Source of the DNA: Poa pratensis
Taxonomy: Eukaryota; Streptophyta; Magnoliopsida; Poales; Poaceae
Reading direction: 5' to 3'
DNA length: 64,000 nucleotides
Assembly: GCA_947311845.1 (NCBI GenBank)
Contig: CAMZMU010000123.1
Coordinates: forward strand, 20,582,241-20,646,240
Part shown: positions 22,070-32,330 of the stretch, piece after piece
How positions within the stretch are numbered: the first letter of the stretch is position 1
Layout of the letters: every line of letters begins with the position of its first letter
The notes under the pieces: generated by a model
Database searches by the model: none
What the model was told of the DNA's origin: nothing
The model's input: the letters and a program-made list of their open reading frames with translations, nothing else
Program-made: the position numbers and the translations under genes

Positions 22070-22560
22070 TTTTGATTAGTACCACAATTAGTAACTCAAA
22101 CACCTTAGCTATATCAAATTTTGGCAGCAGGCTGTCCAGTTTTTTTCCTCCTCTAGAATTAGCCGGTTCCTTCACCGGTTAGAAATTATTGTGTAAAAAA
22201 AGACCCTTTAGGAAATGCTCTTTGTTGCATCCTACAATATCAGGGAGAATCGGTCTTTGTCGCCTCGCAAGCACCTCTAAAAAAATCTTGGCAAGACTAT
22301 GTACCAAACTTATGGGCCGCTTATAGGTCGGACGCCTTCCGGTTTTCAAGCTCCTGGTTTTTTATGAATATGACAATATACGAGATATTACCTTTTCTAA
22401 AGCACAACCTTCTAACGTCTAACACATATAAGCATTCAAAAGCTCCAAAGATATCTTGTTTTATAATTTGCCAACCATTTTGATTTAGAAACGCCATGGT
22501 GAAGCCGTCTGGTTCTGGTGCCTTCTCATTAGTCATATCCTTTAATTACCTCCTAGATTT
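22070..22560 (-). pseudogene. LINE reverse transcriptase fragment
   Basis: The minus strand reads EKAPEPDGFTMAFLNQN...WQIIKQDI, matching the 'KAPGPDGF' block of plant LINE reverse transcriptases. Further on, in another frame, comes ARRQRPILPDIVGCNKEHFLKG, matching the 'LLARRL...NQSAFIKGR' block. Frameshifts, stops and missing sequence between the blocks show it is a decayed fragment without the catalytic YADD motif. Confidence 0.7.
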
Positions 22561-22739
22561 CCTCTTCCAGAAAGGCAATTTTATAAATAAAAATTAGGTC
22601 GACCTGATTCATCGCTAGAAAGTCCAGATTTAGCGACATGGTTCTTGTAGATGGTAGGCCATATCTTCAAGACAAAATATAAAACAAACCATTAATAACA
22701 TGAAAACGGTACACTCCTCACATGAGGAAAACCTTGCGT

Positions 22740-23700
22740 CAAACAGGGGGCGACGCCTGAAGCGCTGGCCTGTTTCGGCGGCCCAAGTATAGTTTTTCAG
22801 CTTGTTTTCTTTTTCTTTTTCTGTTTCTTTTCACTTTCTTTTTTTCCAGTTTTATTTTATCTTTTCTTTCTTTTCCATTTTTTATTTTCTGGGTTTATGT
22901 TTTGTCTTTTCTTTTTTTCTTTTCGTGTTTTTGGTTTCCTTTTTTTCGTGTTGCCTTTTTTTGTTACATTTTTATTAGGAATCATAAGATTTTTTTATTG
23001 TGTAACACGCATATAGGTTTTGGAGCTCGCTAAAAAATATCTTGAACTTGTGAACATGTTTTCCTTTTGCTCCTATTTTCGAAATTCATATGAATTTCTT
23101 ATTGTGTAACATGTGAACGTTTTTAACCTCTTGAACCACTATTTTTTAACTGAGTGAACATTTTTCACATGATTTTTGTGGACAAATGAATATTTCCTAA
23201 ATGTCGTAAAGAAAATTGTTAAAACCTTTTGAAAAAATTCTGAACTATACGAACATTTTTTAACCTTGTGAACCATTATTTTTTACTGTGTGAACAATTT
23301 TTCAGATGAAAATCCTTTTTGGACTATGCGAATACTTTTTAAATGTCGTGAGCATCTTTTGAATTATACGAACAAATTGCTTTAGCTCAGGAACATTTTA
23401 TACCTCATACATATTTTTTAAACTATGTAACCTTTTGTTAACGTCGTGCACATTCTTAACTTTTTAATATATTCATATGAACATTAAGAAAATAAAAATG
23501 TAAAAGGAAATAAAATAAGAAACAAGAACAGAAAATAAAAGAATGAAAGAGAAAAGGAAAATAGTGAAAAACAAAAAACGAAAATACCCTATCGGGCTGC
23601 ACCACCCATGCGAGTTAGTTGGCGTCGTCTTCTATTCGACGGTATGAGCGTCAAATAGTGTTCCCCTCACAGGCTCAAAACTGGATACACGATGGTCATC
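22740..23700. repeat. AT-rich repeat, copy 1 of a dispersed element
   Basis: The stretch is full of the phrases 'gaacatttttt', 'aaccttgtgaacca' and 'actatgcgaata'. Its right part (about 23,240-23,697, ending tcccctcacaggct) matches 25,530-25,682 plus 29,669-29,930 plus 31,661-31,690, which is the same sequence interrupted by later insertions. GACGCC-type motifs at both ends hint at a Mutator-like origin, but no target duplication was found. Confidence 0.6.
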
Positions 23701-24209
23701 ACTAGCAAAACATCAAACTTTTCGTTTTGGCCATCCAGGGTGTTGTGGCAAACGACCACAAAATTTTAATTGTACCTGGCAAAACCAAAATTGGACGGTG
23801 TGTTTAAGCAAATGCCGCAAAATAACGGTGTCCGCTGGCAAAATGTCCCTTTTATTTTCTGCCTTCTATAAAAGAAAGACACACAGACACGCAATTTGCA
23901 TGTTCTAAATAAACATTGAACCATCTTAACCATTGAACCATCTTAACATATACTAATAACACTGATCTTTAGTGGCACGGTAACATCACGTGACTCTCAT
24001 GTGCTGAACCACGTCAAAAAAGATGCACATCATCAGACAGAGAAGCAACCTAGCACTAGAAGCATGTGGTCTTGGAGGCTAGCGATTACACCTACGAGTA
24101 TCTCGGTGTTGCGCTTCCGGTGCTTGCCAAGCTATGCTCCACGACTCTCTAGGTGGAAAACCAATGATCTGCATTAGAAGTGAGCATTCCCATTAAAGAT
24201 CCAGCACGA
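23701..24209. other. No supported feature
   Basis: I see unassigned sequence without open frames or repeats that I can name. Confidence 0.4.
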
Positions 24210-24866
24210 TGGGTTCATACATGGAAGAAACAATACCAAGACATCAGAAAATACTTTGCCTTCTCTGTATCTTGCATAGATTCGTTCATTAACAAGTTAT
24301 TTTTCTTCAACTATAGTAAATACACAATGATAATGAATACCAAGTGAAAAGTAGATAAGCAATTGCTGTTTTTATTAGTCGGCGATTACTATTAGCGATT
24401 CTATTTTACTACAAAGTAGAGAGTATGCATATATATTATCAAGTTATGTTGAATTCATAATAACTTGTAAGACATTTGACCATAAAAAAGAATAAACATG
24501 TATATATAACAACTCGATTTATGTTCTTGAAGTTTCTACATGTATATAGCTTAATTACATATACTAAAACATAGGTTAAGAAATATTTTTCACCATATGA
24601 CTTAGATATCTCTACCATAAATATGTTCAAATATAGTTTATGCAATTTTGCAAATTAAATTTATGACGAAAATAATATTACAAAATCAACGCAATGCAAG
24701 TGTATTTCACATCTTTATACATTATAATTATATAACAAAGAATACTTAACTAATATTTTTTAATTTATTAAGTGGTAAAATATGTCAAATAAATAATATA
24801 AAATTATGCTCGATAAGACCGTGAGATGCCACAAATGAGCTCGAAGTATAAAATTTTGGTATAAAA
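24210..24866. repeat. AT-rich segment, copy 2 of a local duplication
   Basis: This is nearly identical to 16050-16710. It ends at 'ggtataaaatt', where it joins directly to the 3' end of the second small hydrophobic-protein gene. About 800 bases present in copy 1 are missing here. Confidence 0.85.
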
Positions 24867-25040
24867 TTATGCAATGATGAGCGCGCCTGCTATCAGCTCC
24901 ACCATGCAGAGAGCAACCTCCAGCGGGGAGAGCGGCGGAGAGGCGACATGGAAGAGTTGCCAGAGGCCGCTAGCCTCCGCGAGGAGGAGGAGGCAGGCGA
25001 GGAAGCACGACGTCGTCTGAATCCATGGCTGGAGTAGCAT
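24867..25040 (-). CDS. Small two-segment hydrophobic protein, copy 2
   Basis: The frame encodes 57 residues and starts MLLQPWIQTTSCFLACLLLL. Two hydrophobic stretches (about 12-31 and 40-57) flank HVASPPLSPLEVAL. It aligns with copy 1 over its length with one three-codon gap. The C-terminus is altered: the stop TAA (24867-24869) is made by the junction with the AT-rich segment, so the basic tail of copy 1 is replaced by a single Ala. The promoter is also conserved: tgggc, the TATA-like box at 25149-25158 and the catgtggc motif. Family unknown. It may be a truncated but still translatable gene. Confidence 0.45.
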   Translation of the reverse strand: MLLQPWIQTTSCFLACLLLLAEASGLWQLFHVASPPLSPLEVALCMVELIAGALIIA

Positions 25041-25260
25041 TCTGAGGTGGGCTCGACACGGGGGAGAAGAAGAGGGAAGCGGCGTTGGTCGGTGGGGTCC
25101 AAAGCAAAATTGTGGGATTTGTTTCTTGACCCTCTGACATGTGGCGACCTATTTATGGCCCAGGTGGTTAGACCCACCCCCATCATGTAATGGCTTTTGG
25201 CTGAGCTGCCACGCAGGATGGAGGAATCCATGTATTTCTTTTTTCAAGGAATTATAATCA

Positions 25261-25300
25261 TCCATACTACTATTAAAAAAGAAAACCTGTTGGGATAAAT
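25261..25300 (+). mobile_element. Possible Helitron 5' end
   Basis: Homology between the two small-gene promoters stops exactly after 'ttataatca'. Copy 1 continues tgtagtg, while here the sequence becomes tccatactactattaaaaaa. Helitrons begin with TC followed by an A/T-rich TACTA-type motif and insert between A and T, which fits this junction. No CTRR 3' end with hairpin could be assigned, so the length is unknown. Confidence 0.35.
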
Positions 25301-25682
25301 TAAATCTAAATCATCCAATCGTCAATAAACGATCCAGATTGTTTCAATGTCGAGCAGCAAACAACTTTGATCGGTCCAACCGTTTTTTCTTTCTATCCTT
25401 ATGTTCGATCCTTATGAGTCTTTCCTCTTTCACAACGTTCAATTCGTTCAAATATGTGTAGTAATTGGAGATCATGCTACTGTTGGACAAGAGACCGATC
25501 CAAACTTTTAGCATTTTTCTGAACTATATGAACAATTTTTTTAACCTTGTGAACCATTATTTTTGATTGCGTGAACATATTTTCACATGAAATCCTTTTT
25601 GGACTATTGGAATACTTTTAAAATGTTGTGAACATTTTCCTATAAACTATAAACATTTTTTGAACCATACGAACATATTGTC

Positions 25683-28600
25683 GCTAATTTTTTTTTAATA
25701 ATACATTTTTTAAAATAAATTCGAAAAATATTACGCAAAATAACGAAATTTCAAAAATAATACGGCCTCGGCCAGGCCTGGGCCGATTAGGTCCTGTCGG
25801 CCAGGCCTGGGCCGATAAGGCCTTATCGGCTCTGTCTAAGCCGACAGGGTCGCATGGTGGGCCAGGCCTGCGTCCGACAGGCCGTCACGCGTCAGGGAGG
25901 GGTACTAATCGGCCAAGCTCTGGCCGACAGGCCTCTCGGCCAATACTGGGCCGATAGGATACTGGATAAGGCCAATCCTGGCCACATCTTTTTCCTCGCG
26001 TCCTCTCTCTCCTTTTCTTCTTCCTCTCGAAAACCAGCAGCTCCTTGCTGCGTTTCAGCGGCGATCTGTCCATCCAGCCACCAAATCTTCCTCCTAGAAA
26101 TGTTAGAGAGTTAAGTCAGCTCAGATATACAGATGGGTTAGGTTTTTGTGTGATTTTGTGTTGTTTGGTTGGAGCAATGATGGAGTTTAGGTGGAGGTTC
26201 GTGTAGGGTGGTGGTGGTGCAGCGTGGTGGTGGTGGTGCAGTGGTGTTGCTGGTGGTGCAGCGGTGGTGGTGACGGTGCTGGTCCATTGAATCGGCACGC
26301 TTCAAGGGTATGCGTTTATCTGGCTAATTAGGGTTTACTGTTGCGCTAGTAATATTAAGTATATAGTTGTTCCCGGTTATAACAGTTAATTGGTGTCACA
26401 TTTTTAGGTTGTTGAGATGAGTAATTTAGTGAAATGTTTGTTTTACTATGGTCCTGGCGAAGTTGTGGTAAATGAGCATGGAGCTGATTTGGGTGAGTTT
26501 CGATGGTCAGAGTTGGAACTGAGTGACCCAGAAACATGGTCTATAAGTCAGCTGAAAGATTGGTTGGCAGCGTGTTTAGGACTTAATCCTCAAACAGACA
26601 CTGTCGGTGTGCATGCACTGTGGACGAAGTCAAGGTCACCGGTGTTTTTTTATTTGAGGCCGATAGATCGGACCTCTCAGATGGTGCGATGGTTGCAAGG
26701 CTGCGAAAGCAGGCGATGTACCCCTATCGCGTTACTGATACCTGTCGCGAAGGAGGTGATTCCGCCTGAAGGCGAGGGAGGGCACGATCCTGGACAAAAT
26801 AGTCAGACAGAGCAGATGGAAGAGGAAGATGTTGGAGGTGGTAGTTATGAATCTGGCCAAAATAGTCAGACAGATCATATGGAAGAGGGAGATGAAGATG
26901 CTGCTGAGGCAGCAGCAGACGATGTATTCCAAGAAATGATGGAAGAGGAAGACGAAGATGGTGGTAGTGCTTATGGGCATGATTCCGACGAGTCGGATGA
27001 CGAACATGTGGTGCCAAATCCTGCGTCATGGAGTCATGATTTCTCGTCGTCAATGACAGTGAACGATGGTCATGATTCTGCCTGGGAATACCATCAGAAC
27101 CAGGTTTCTGCGGGTGCTCTATATACCGACAAGCAACATTTGCAAGATGCAATCATTAAGTGGGCAATGTCGACTTGCAAGACATTCAAAACCAAGGTGT
27201 CGAGTAAAAAATATCTGACAATGGAATGTGAGGTAGCAGGGTGTCCTGGAAGGGTGCACGGTTATCGTCCTCACTTCGGCATAAACTGGAAAGTGAGCGA
27301 CGTAGTACAACACACATGTAGAATTGAGAGTATTCCTCAAGATCATCGTAACATTTCGTCCACGCTTATAGCTCGGTTGCTGTACTCAGAAATAGTACAG
27401 GGCAAAGCTATGGAAGCGAAGGCTATTATACATAAGGTGTTCACCAGGTTCAAGTACACAATATCTTATGGCAAAGCTTGGAGGGCTAAGCAGATGGCAC
27501 TTGAGAAAAGATTCGGATCGTTCCTAGACTCATATGACTCAGTTGTTCGGCTCCTCTACACATTGCAGGCCCGTAATCCAGGCACATATGTTGACGTCAA
27601 ACACTTTTGGATGGCAGAGTTTCCAAACGTAAAGGTGCTGCATCGTGTGTTCTTCTCTTTCGGTGTATGCATAGAAGCTTTCACTCATTGTCGACCAGTT
27701 ATCTGTGTTGATGGTACATTTCTTACTGGCAAGTATAGGGGACAGATCTTGACTGCCATTGGTCAGGATGGCAACAATCAGATCGTGCCACTTGCATTTG
27801 CTTTTGTGGAGAGCGAGAACACTGAAAGTTGGACTTGGTTCTTCAGGCAGCTTAAAATAGCAGTAGTAAAAAATAAGCCGAACGTGTGCATCCTTCATGA
27901 CCGCCATGCTGGTATACTGAACGCCGTCAAGGCACTCACAAACCCTGTGGCCGCGGAAGAAACGCCATGGCTAGACCTGCAGAGTCGTTGGTGCATGCGC
28001 CATTTGGGGGCCAATTTTTTCTCACAGTTCCGGGATAAGGCTTTGATGAATCTATTCAAAAAACTGTGCAAGCAGAACCAATTCTGGAAATACACATTCG
28101 TACGTGGTAAGCTTGATGACTTCACTAACCAGCATGTTAGGCAGAGGAGAGCTGCACGAAATGTTGCAGTAGCAGCACATGTGCAACTTGTGGCGCAACA
28201 GCTAGCAACCGGACCTCCACCAGCTGAGGATGTACCTGTTGGGCTTTGTGACTTGCCAGGATTTGATCCCCTGGTGTTAGGAGAAAGACTGGGAGGTTGA
28301 TTAAAAACTTTCAGCAGTGGATAGAGCACGAGCCTCTTGAGAGGTGGTCTTTGCTGCATGACACTTATGGAGCCAGGTACGGTGTTATGACTACCAACCT
28401 GGCTGAAACATACAACTTTGTTCTTAGAGGAAATAGGGCATTGCCACTTACAGCCATTGTGGAGGGTATTTTTGAGGGCACAGTCAAATACTTCAGAGAA
28501 AGACGCCAGAAAGCTCACATGCATATCGTTAATAACCCAAACACACCTTTTTGTGAGAAGATTACGGAGTACATGGATAGGAAGATGGCAAAAGCTCGTA

Positions 28601-29659
28601 CTCATGCTGTGCAGGCCATAGGAAATCAAGAAAGGAGGTTCGAGGTACGCTTACCTTCTGACAAGTTTGGTTGCGGAAATCAGCTCAGAACACATGAGGT
28701 GCGAATTGGAAATGAAGCCCGACCAACATGTGACTGCACATGCAATAAACCAAATTTGCTTCACCTGCCCTGCTCCCATGTATTGGCTGCGTGTGGCCAA
28801 CTCGGACTGTCAGCCATCTCGTTCGTTTCACCATATTATTTGAACGAGTCTGTGCTTAATACCTGGACCGGTGAAATGGTGGGATTTCGAGCTGTGGGTA
28901 ATTTTAACACGGTTGACCCTAATGAAAGGCAGTACATCCCCGACCCAAGGCTACTGCGTCCTGGTAGAGGTAGACGACCGTGCAAGCGTATCAGAAATGG
29001 TATGGATGAATCTGAAGCCGGAGGCCCGACAGTGCAATGTTTCTTGTGCAATGATTTTGGTCACAGGGACACTGCTTGTACAAAATTCCCACCTACGAAT
29101 GCTGCTCCGGCAACTAGAGCAGCTGCTCCACGTGGGCGAGGCAGCCGAGGACCAAGAGGAAGGGGAAGAAACTAGGATGTTTTAAATTTGGACTGTGCTT
29201 TTATTTGTAATAATGAGGATCAATGTTTTAAAATTGGACTATGTTTTAATCTGTAATATGTGTGGATCAGTGTTTGCAGACAATGTTTTTATCTGTAATA
29301 TGTGTGGATCGGTGATTTAAATTTGGAGTTTGATTTCATCTGTAATTTGTCTGCATTTGTGGCTAAAAAAGAGGAGGGAGAGGTGGAAAAAAAATGGAAG
29401 AAGAGCTTCTCGGCCCAGCTTGGGCCGACAGGCTCTTGTCGGCCCAGTTCAGGCCGATAGGCCCAGTCGGCCCAGCTCTGGCCGACCGGTTTCTCTGCCA
29501 CGCGCAGAGCCGGCCGACAGCACATATCGGCCCAGGCCTGGCCGACAGGACCTAATCGGCCCAGGCCTGGCCGAGGCCGTATTATTTTTGAAATTTCGTT
29601 ATTTTGTGTAATATTTTTCAAATTTATTTAAAAAAATGTATTATTAAAAAAAAATTAGC
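25683..29659 (+). mobile_element. Complete Mutator-like element (MULE)
   Basis: The flanks are exact 9-base duplications catattgtc at 25674-25682 and 29660-29668. The terminal inverted repeats exceed 150 bases: gctaattttttttt at the left and its complement ending at 29659, continuing inward through tattacgcaaaataacg-like sequence to arrays of 'ggccgata/ggccaggcctgg'. Inside is one transposase gene on the plus strand. The 9-base duplication and the protein both fit Mutator. It inserted into the AT-rich repeat described at 22740-23700, whose uninterrupted copy gives the empty site. Confidence 0.92.
26417..29175 (+). pseudogene. MULE transposase with one frameshift
   Basis: The N-terminal domain (residues 1-115, MSNLVKCLFYYGPGEVVV...) is followed by an acidic stretch (about 120-200) and a MuDR-type zinc-binding domain with MECEVAGCPGRVHGY and QHTC (about 235-310). 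The MULE catalytic domain has VICVDGTFLTGKY (Asp432) and CILHDRHAGI (Asp495), then WCMRHLGANF. The second part, from 28297 in another frame, continues NFQQWIEHEPLERW, a SWIM zinc finger CDCTCNKPNLLHLPCSH, a CCHC knuckle CFLCNDFGHRDTAC and an RG-rich tail. The break is a one-base loss around the C run at 28268-28271, after which the first frame stops at 28300. With no other lesion seen it is a very recent pseudogene, or the loss is a sequencing error. The enzyme would bind the long terminal repeats and catalyse cut-and-paste transposition. Confidence 0.88.
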
Positions 29660-29926
29660 CATATTGTCTTAGCTCATGAACATTTTATACCTCATAAATA
29701 TTTTTTAAACTATGTAATCTTTTGTTGGCGTCATGCACGGTCTTTACTTTTTTTTTTAATATATTCATATGAACATAAAAAAGTAAAAGGAAATAAAATG
29801 AGAACAATAACAGAAAATAAATGACAGAAAGAGAAAAGGAAAATAGTGAAAAAGAAAAAAGAAAATACCCTATTGGGCTGGCCCACCCATGCATGCTAGT
29901 TGGCGTCGCCTTCTATTCGACGCTAA

Positions 29927-30693
29927 GGGTATCTCCAGCCGTGACCCCCAGGAGCCCACTTTATAGGTTCGGTTTTAGCCTCGGATGCCAAATAGCGCCG
30001 AAATGCTCCCAGTCATGCCCCTAGGAGATGAAATAGCGCCGAATAGCGCCGTTTTGGCGCCGACGCCCCCGGGCCAAACCCAGCGCGTTGGGTTGCGCCT
30101 GGGGGAGCGGCGAGCACGACGGAGGTGGGCGAGCACGGCCACGGCCGATGACGACATCTGCGTCGTGCGCGACCTCCCTGCCCGACCCTTCCTCCCTCGA
30201 GCCGCCGACCTCGAGGCCATGGGCGAGCGCGGGTGCCACGGCGCGGGCGAGCCCCGGCCATGGCGCTGGCTAGCTCGAGCCCCAGCCAGGCGCGGGCGCG
30301 GGCGAGCGCCGGCGACCTCGAGGCCGCGGACGAGCGCGGGCGGCCACCGGCGAGCGCGGTGGCCACGGCGCCACGGGCGAGCGCGGCGGCGCAGGCGAGC
30401 GCCGGCGGCCTTGAGCCCCGGCCAGGCGCGGGCGCGAGCCGCGGGCGAGCGCCGGCCATGGCGCGGGTGAGCTGGAGCCCTGGCCAGGAGCTGGCGAGCT
30501 CGAGCGCTGGCCACGGTGCCACGGGCGAGCGCGGCGGCGCGGGCACGGGCTAGCTCATGTCTCATCCTGGGTGGGGTGCGGCTGGAAAAACAGCCCCCCA
30601 GAACTGAAATTAGCGTCGTCGCCCCCCACCGAGCCTAATTTAGCGCCGAATTTCAATCCTGGGGGGGGGGGGGCTTGACGAGTGGAGATGCCC
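29927..30693. mobile_element. Tourist-like (Harbinger) element A, 767 bp
   Basis: The left terminus gggtatctccagcc and right terminus ggagatgccc are imperfect inverted repeats flanked by TAA on both sides (29924-29926, 30694-30696). The GC-rich interior (about 30050-30560) has long meaningless open frames on both strands, and a G run near 30661-30673. No transposase. Confidence 0.8.
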
Positions 30694-30696
30694 TAA

Positions 30697-31657
30697 GAGC
30701 ATCTCTAGCAGAACCCGCAAAAGGGGCAAACCCGCATAATAACCGCCCGATGCGGATTTAAAACCGCAAAAACGCGGAGAACAGAACCCGTAAAACTCCC
30801 CGGCCCGTAAAAGATTTTGCGGGGGCCCGTGAATTTCCCCCTCCAAACCGTGAATTCACAGATTTCGTGGCCGAACCGAAGGTGGCCCGTAAACCGCGCG
30901 AGGCGTTGGCGGGCTGAACATTCAGCACCAGCCGGTGACGTTCAGCCACGGAACTCGCCGGAATCCGGCGAACTTCCGCCCTACACACCCGAAATCGCAG
31001 GAACCGCTGGACAGGAGCAGCGGCGGACGCGAGAATGGGCGTCGGAGTCGCGAGGAGCAGCAGCAGCGGCAGAATCGGGAGGAGCAGCGGCGGCGCCGGC
31101 CGCGAGAGCAGCAGCAACGACGGCCGCAAGGATGGGCGGCGGTGGCCGCGAGAGCAGCGCCGGCCGAGGGCAGCAGCAACAGAGGCCGCGTGGAGGGGCG
31201 GCGCCGGCCGAGGGCAGCAGCAACGACGGCCGGCCGCGTGGAGCAGCGGTGGCGGCGGCCGTGAGGAGCAGCGGTGGCGGCGTGGAGGGTCGGTGGCGGC
31301 GTGGAGGGCGGCGGCGGCCGAGGGCAGCAGCAACGGCGGCCGGCCGCGTGGAGCAGCGGTGGTGGCGGCCGCGAGGTCGGCGGCGGCCGTGAGGAGCAGC
31401 TGTGGCGGCGGCCGCGTGGGCAGCAGCAGCGGCTGCGTGAGCAGCTGTCTGAATCGCGAGCTGCTGAATCGTTTGCAGCAGCAGCGGCCGCGTGAGCAGT
31501 TGTTGACCAGGGGAAGAAGATAAAGAATATTCCTTTTACAGTTTGTATATACGGTTTCTGTTCCGCGTCGTCTCGTTTTGAGCCAAAAAATGCGCGTTCC
31601 ACGACCCTTAAAACTGTTTTGCGGTTCAGCGTTTTGCAGGCTCTGCTAGAGATGCTC
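30697..31657. mobile_element. Tourist-like (Harbinger) element B, 961 bp
   Basis: The left end is gagcatctctagcagaaccc and the right end ctctgctagagatgctc, good inverted repeats. TAA flanks both sides (30694-30696, 31658-31660); the left TAA is shared with element A. The interior is a GC-rich array of 'ggcggccgcg.ggagcagc' units (31030-31490). No transposase. Confidence 0.82.
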
Positions 31658-31978
31658 TAAGAGTGTCAAATAGTGCTCCCCTCACAGGCTGCTGTGAATT
31701 TTCCCATAGAAGGGCCGCATAGCAAAATTTGCACGTATCCTGGTCCCGGTATGCCATTGACCACCGCAATCACTGGGACACGCACAGGTCGTTGCCTTCT
31801 CCGTATCCGGGATGCTTTGGAACCGGAATCCGAGTACTCGCATCACATATATCAAGCAGGAAGTCAGCTAGCCAGGCCTATTTCCTGGTTGCCGATCGAG
31901 AAGCGAGAGTGCGAAAGGATCTGCCCCGCCCACCCAGATTTTCTTTGCAAATTGATTGAGCAGCCTTAGTTCGGGACG

Positions 31979-32141
31979 ATGGAGAGAGACGACGACCGCA
32001 TCAGCCTCCTCCCGACTGCGTGCTGGGCAGCATCGTCTCCCTCCTCCCGCTCAAGGATGCCGCCTCCACCATGGTGCTCTCCCGGCGCTGGCGACACATC
32101 TGGTCTTCCCTACCGCTCGACGTCGACCTCGACCTCAGGTC
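31979..32141 (+). pseudogene. F-box gene first-exon fragment, frameshifted
   Basis: After MERDDDRISLLP the F-box continues in the next frame as DCVLGSIVSLLPLKDAAS and TMVLSRRWRHIWSSLPLDVDLDL. Together this is the N-terminal F-box of the large grass FBD/LRR family, which links targets to SCF ubiquitin ligases through Skp1. One G is missing near 32013. The coding match ends at CTCAG followed by gtctcg, a plausible donor site. No downstream exon, FBD or LRR was found in the window. A TATA-like catatatatc lies about 130 bases upstream. Confidence 0.75.
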
Positions 32142-32149
32142 TCGCTCTC

Positions 32150-32330
32150 TGTTTTAAATAGCCCGCTGTAGCTCCGCTATAGCCTCGCTATAGCTTTTCG
32201 AGAGCCCTCCCGCTAAAGCTACGCACTTTTAACGCTAAATTGAAAACGACGCTAATAGCCCGCTAAATCCCGCTATAGCGCTAAATTTGGAGTCATTTAG
32301 CCCGCTAAACCGCTATAGCCATAGAAGGGA
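32150..32330. repeat. Array of 'cgctatagc' motifs
   Basis: The motif cccgct(a)atagc or cgctaaa recurs about ten times between 32158 and 32320 in both orientations. It starts immediately after the F-box fragment's presumed splice donor. It is probably part of a DNA transposon, but no ends were identified. Confidence 0.5.

Noticed and set aside
29985..31602. Long Ala/Arg/Pro-rich frames in both directions
   Set aside because: They lie inside the two Tourist-like elements and follow their GC-rich arrays. There is no shared codon bias or domain.
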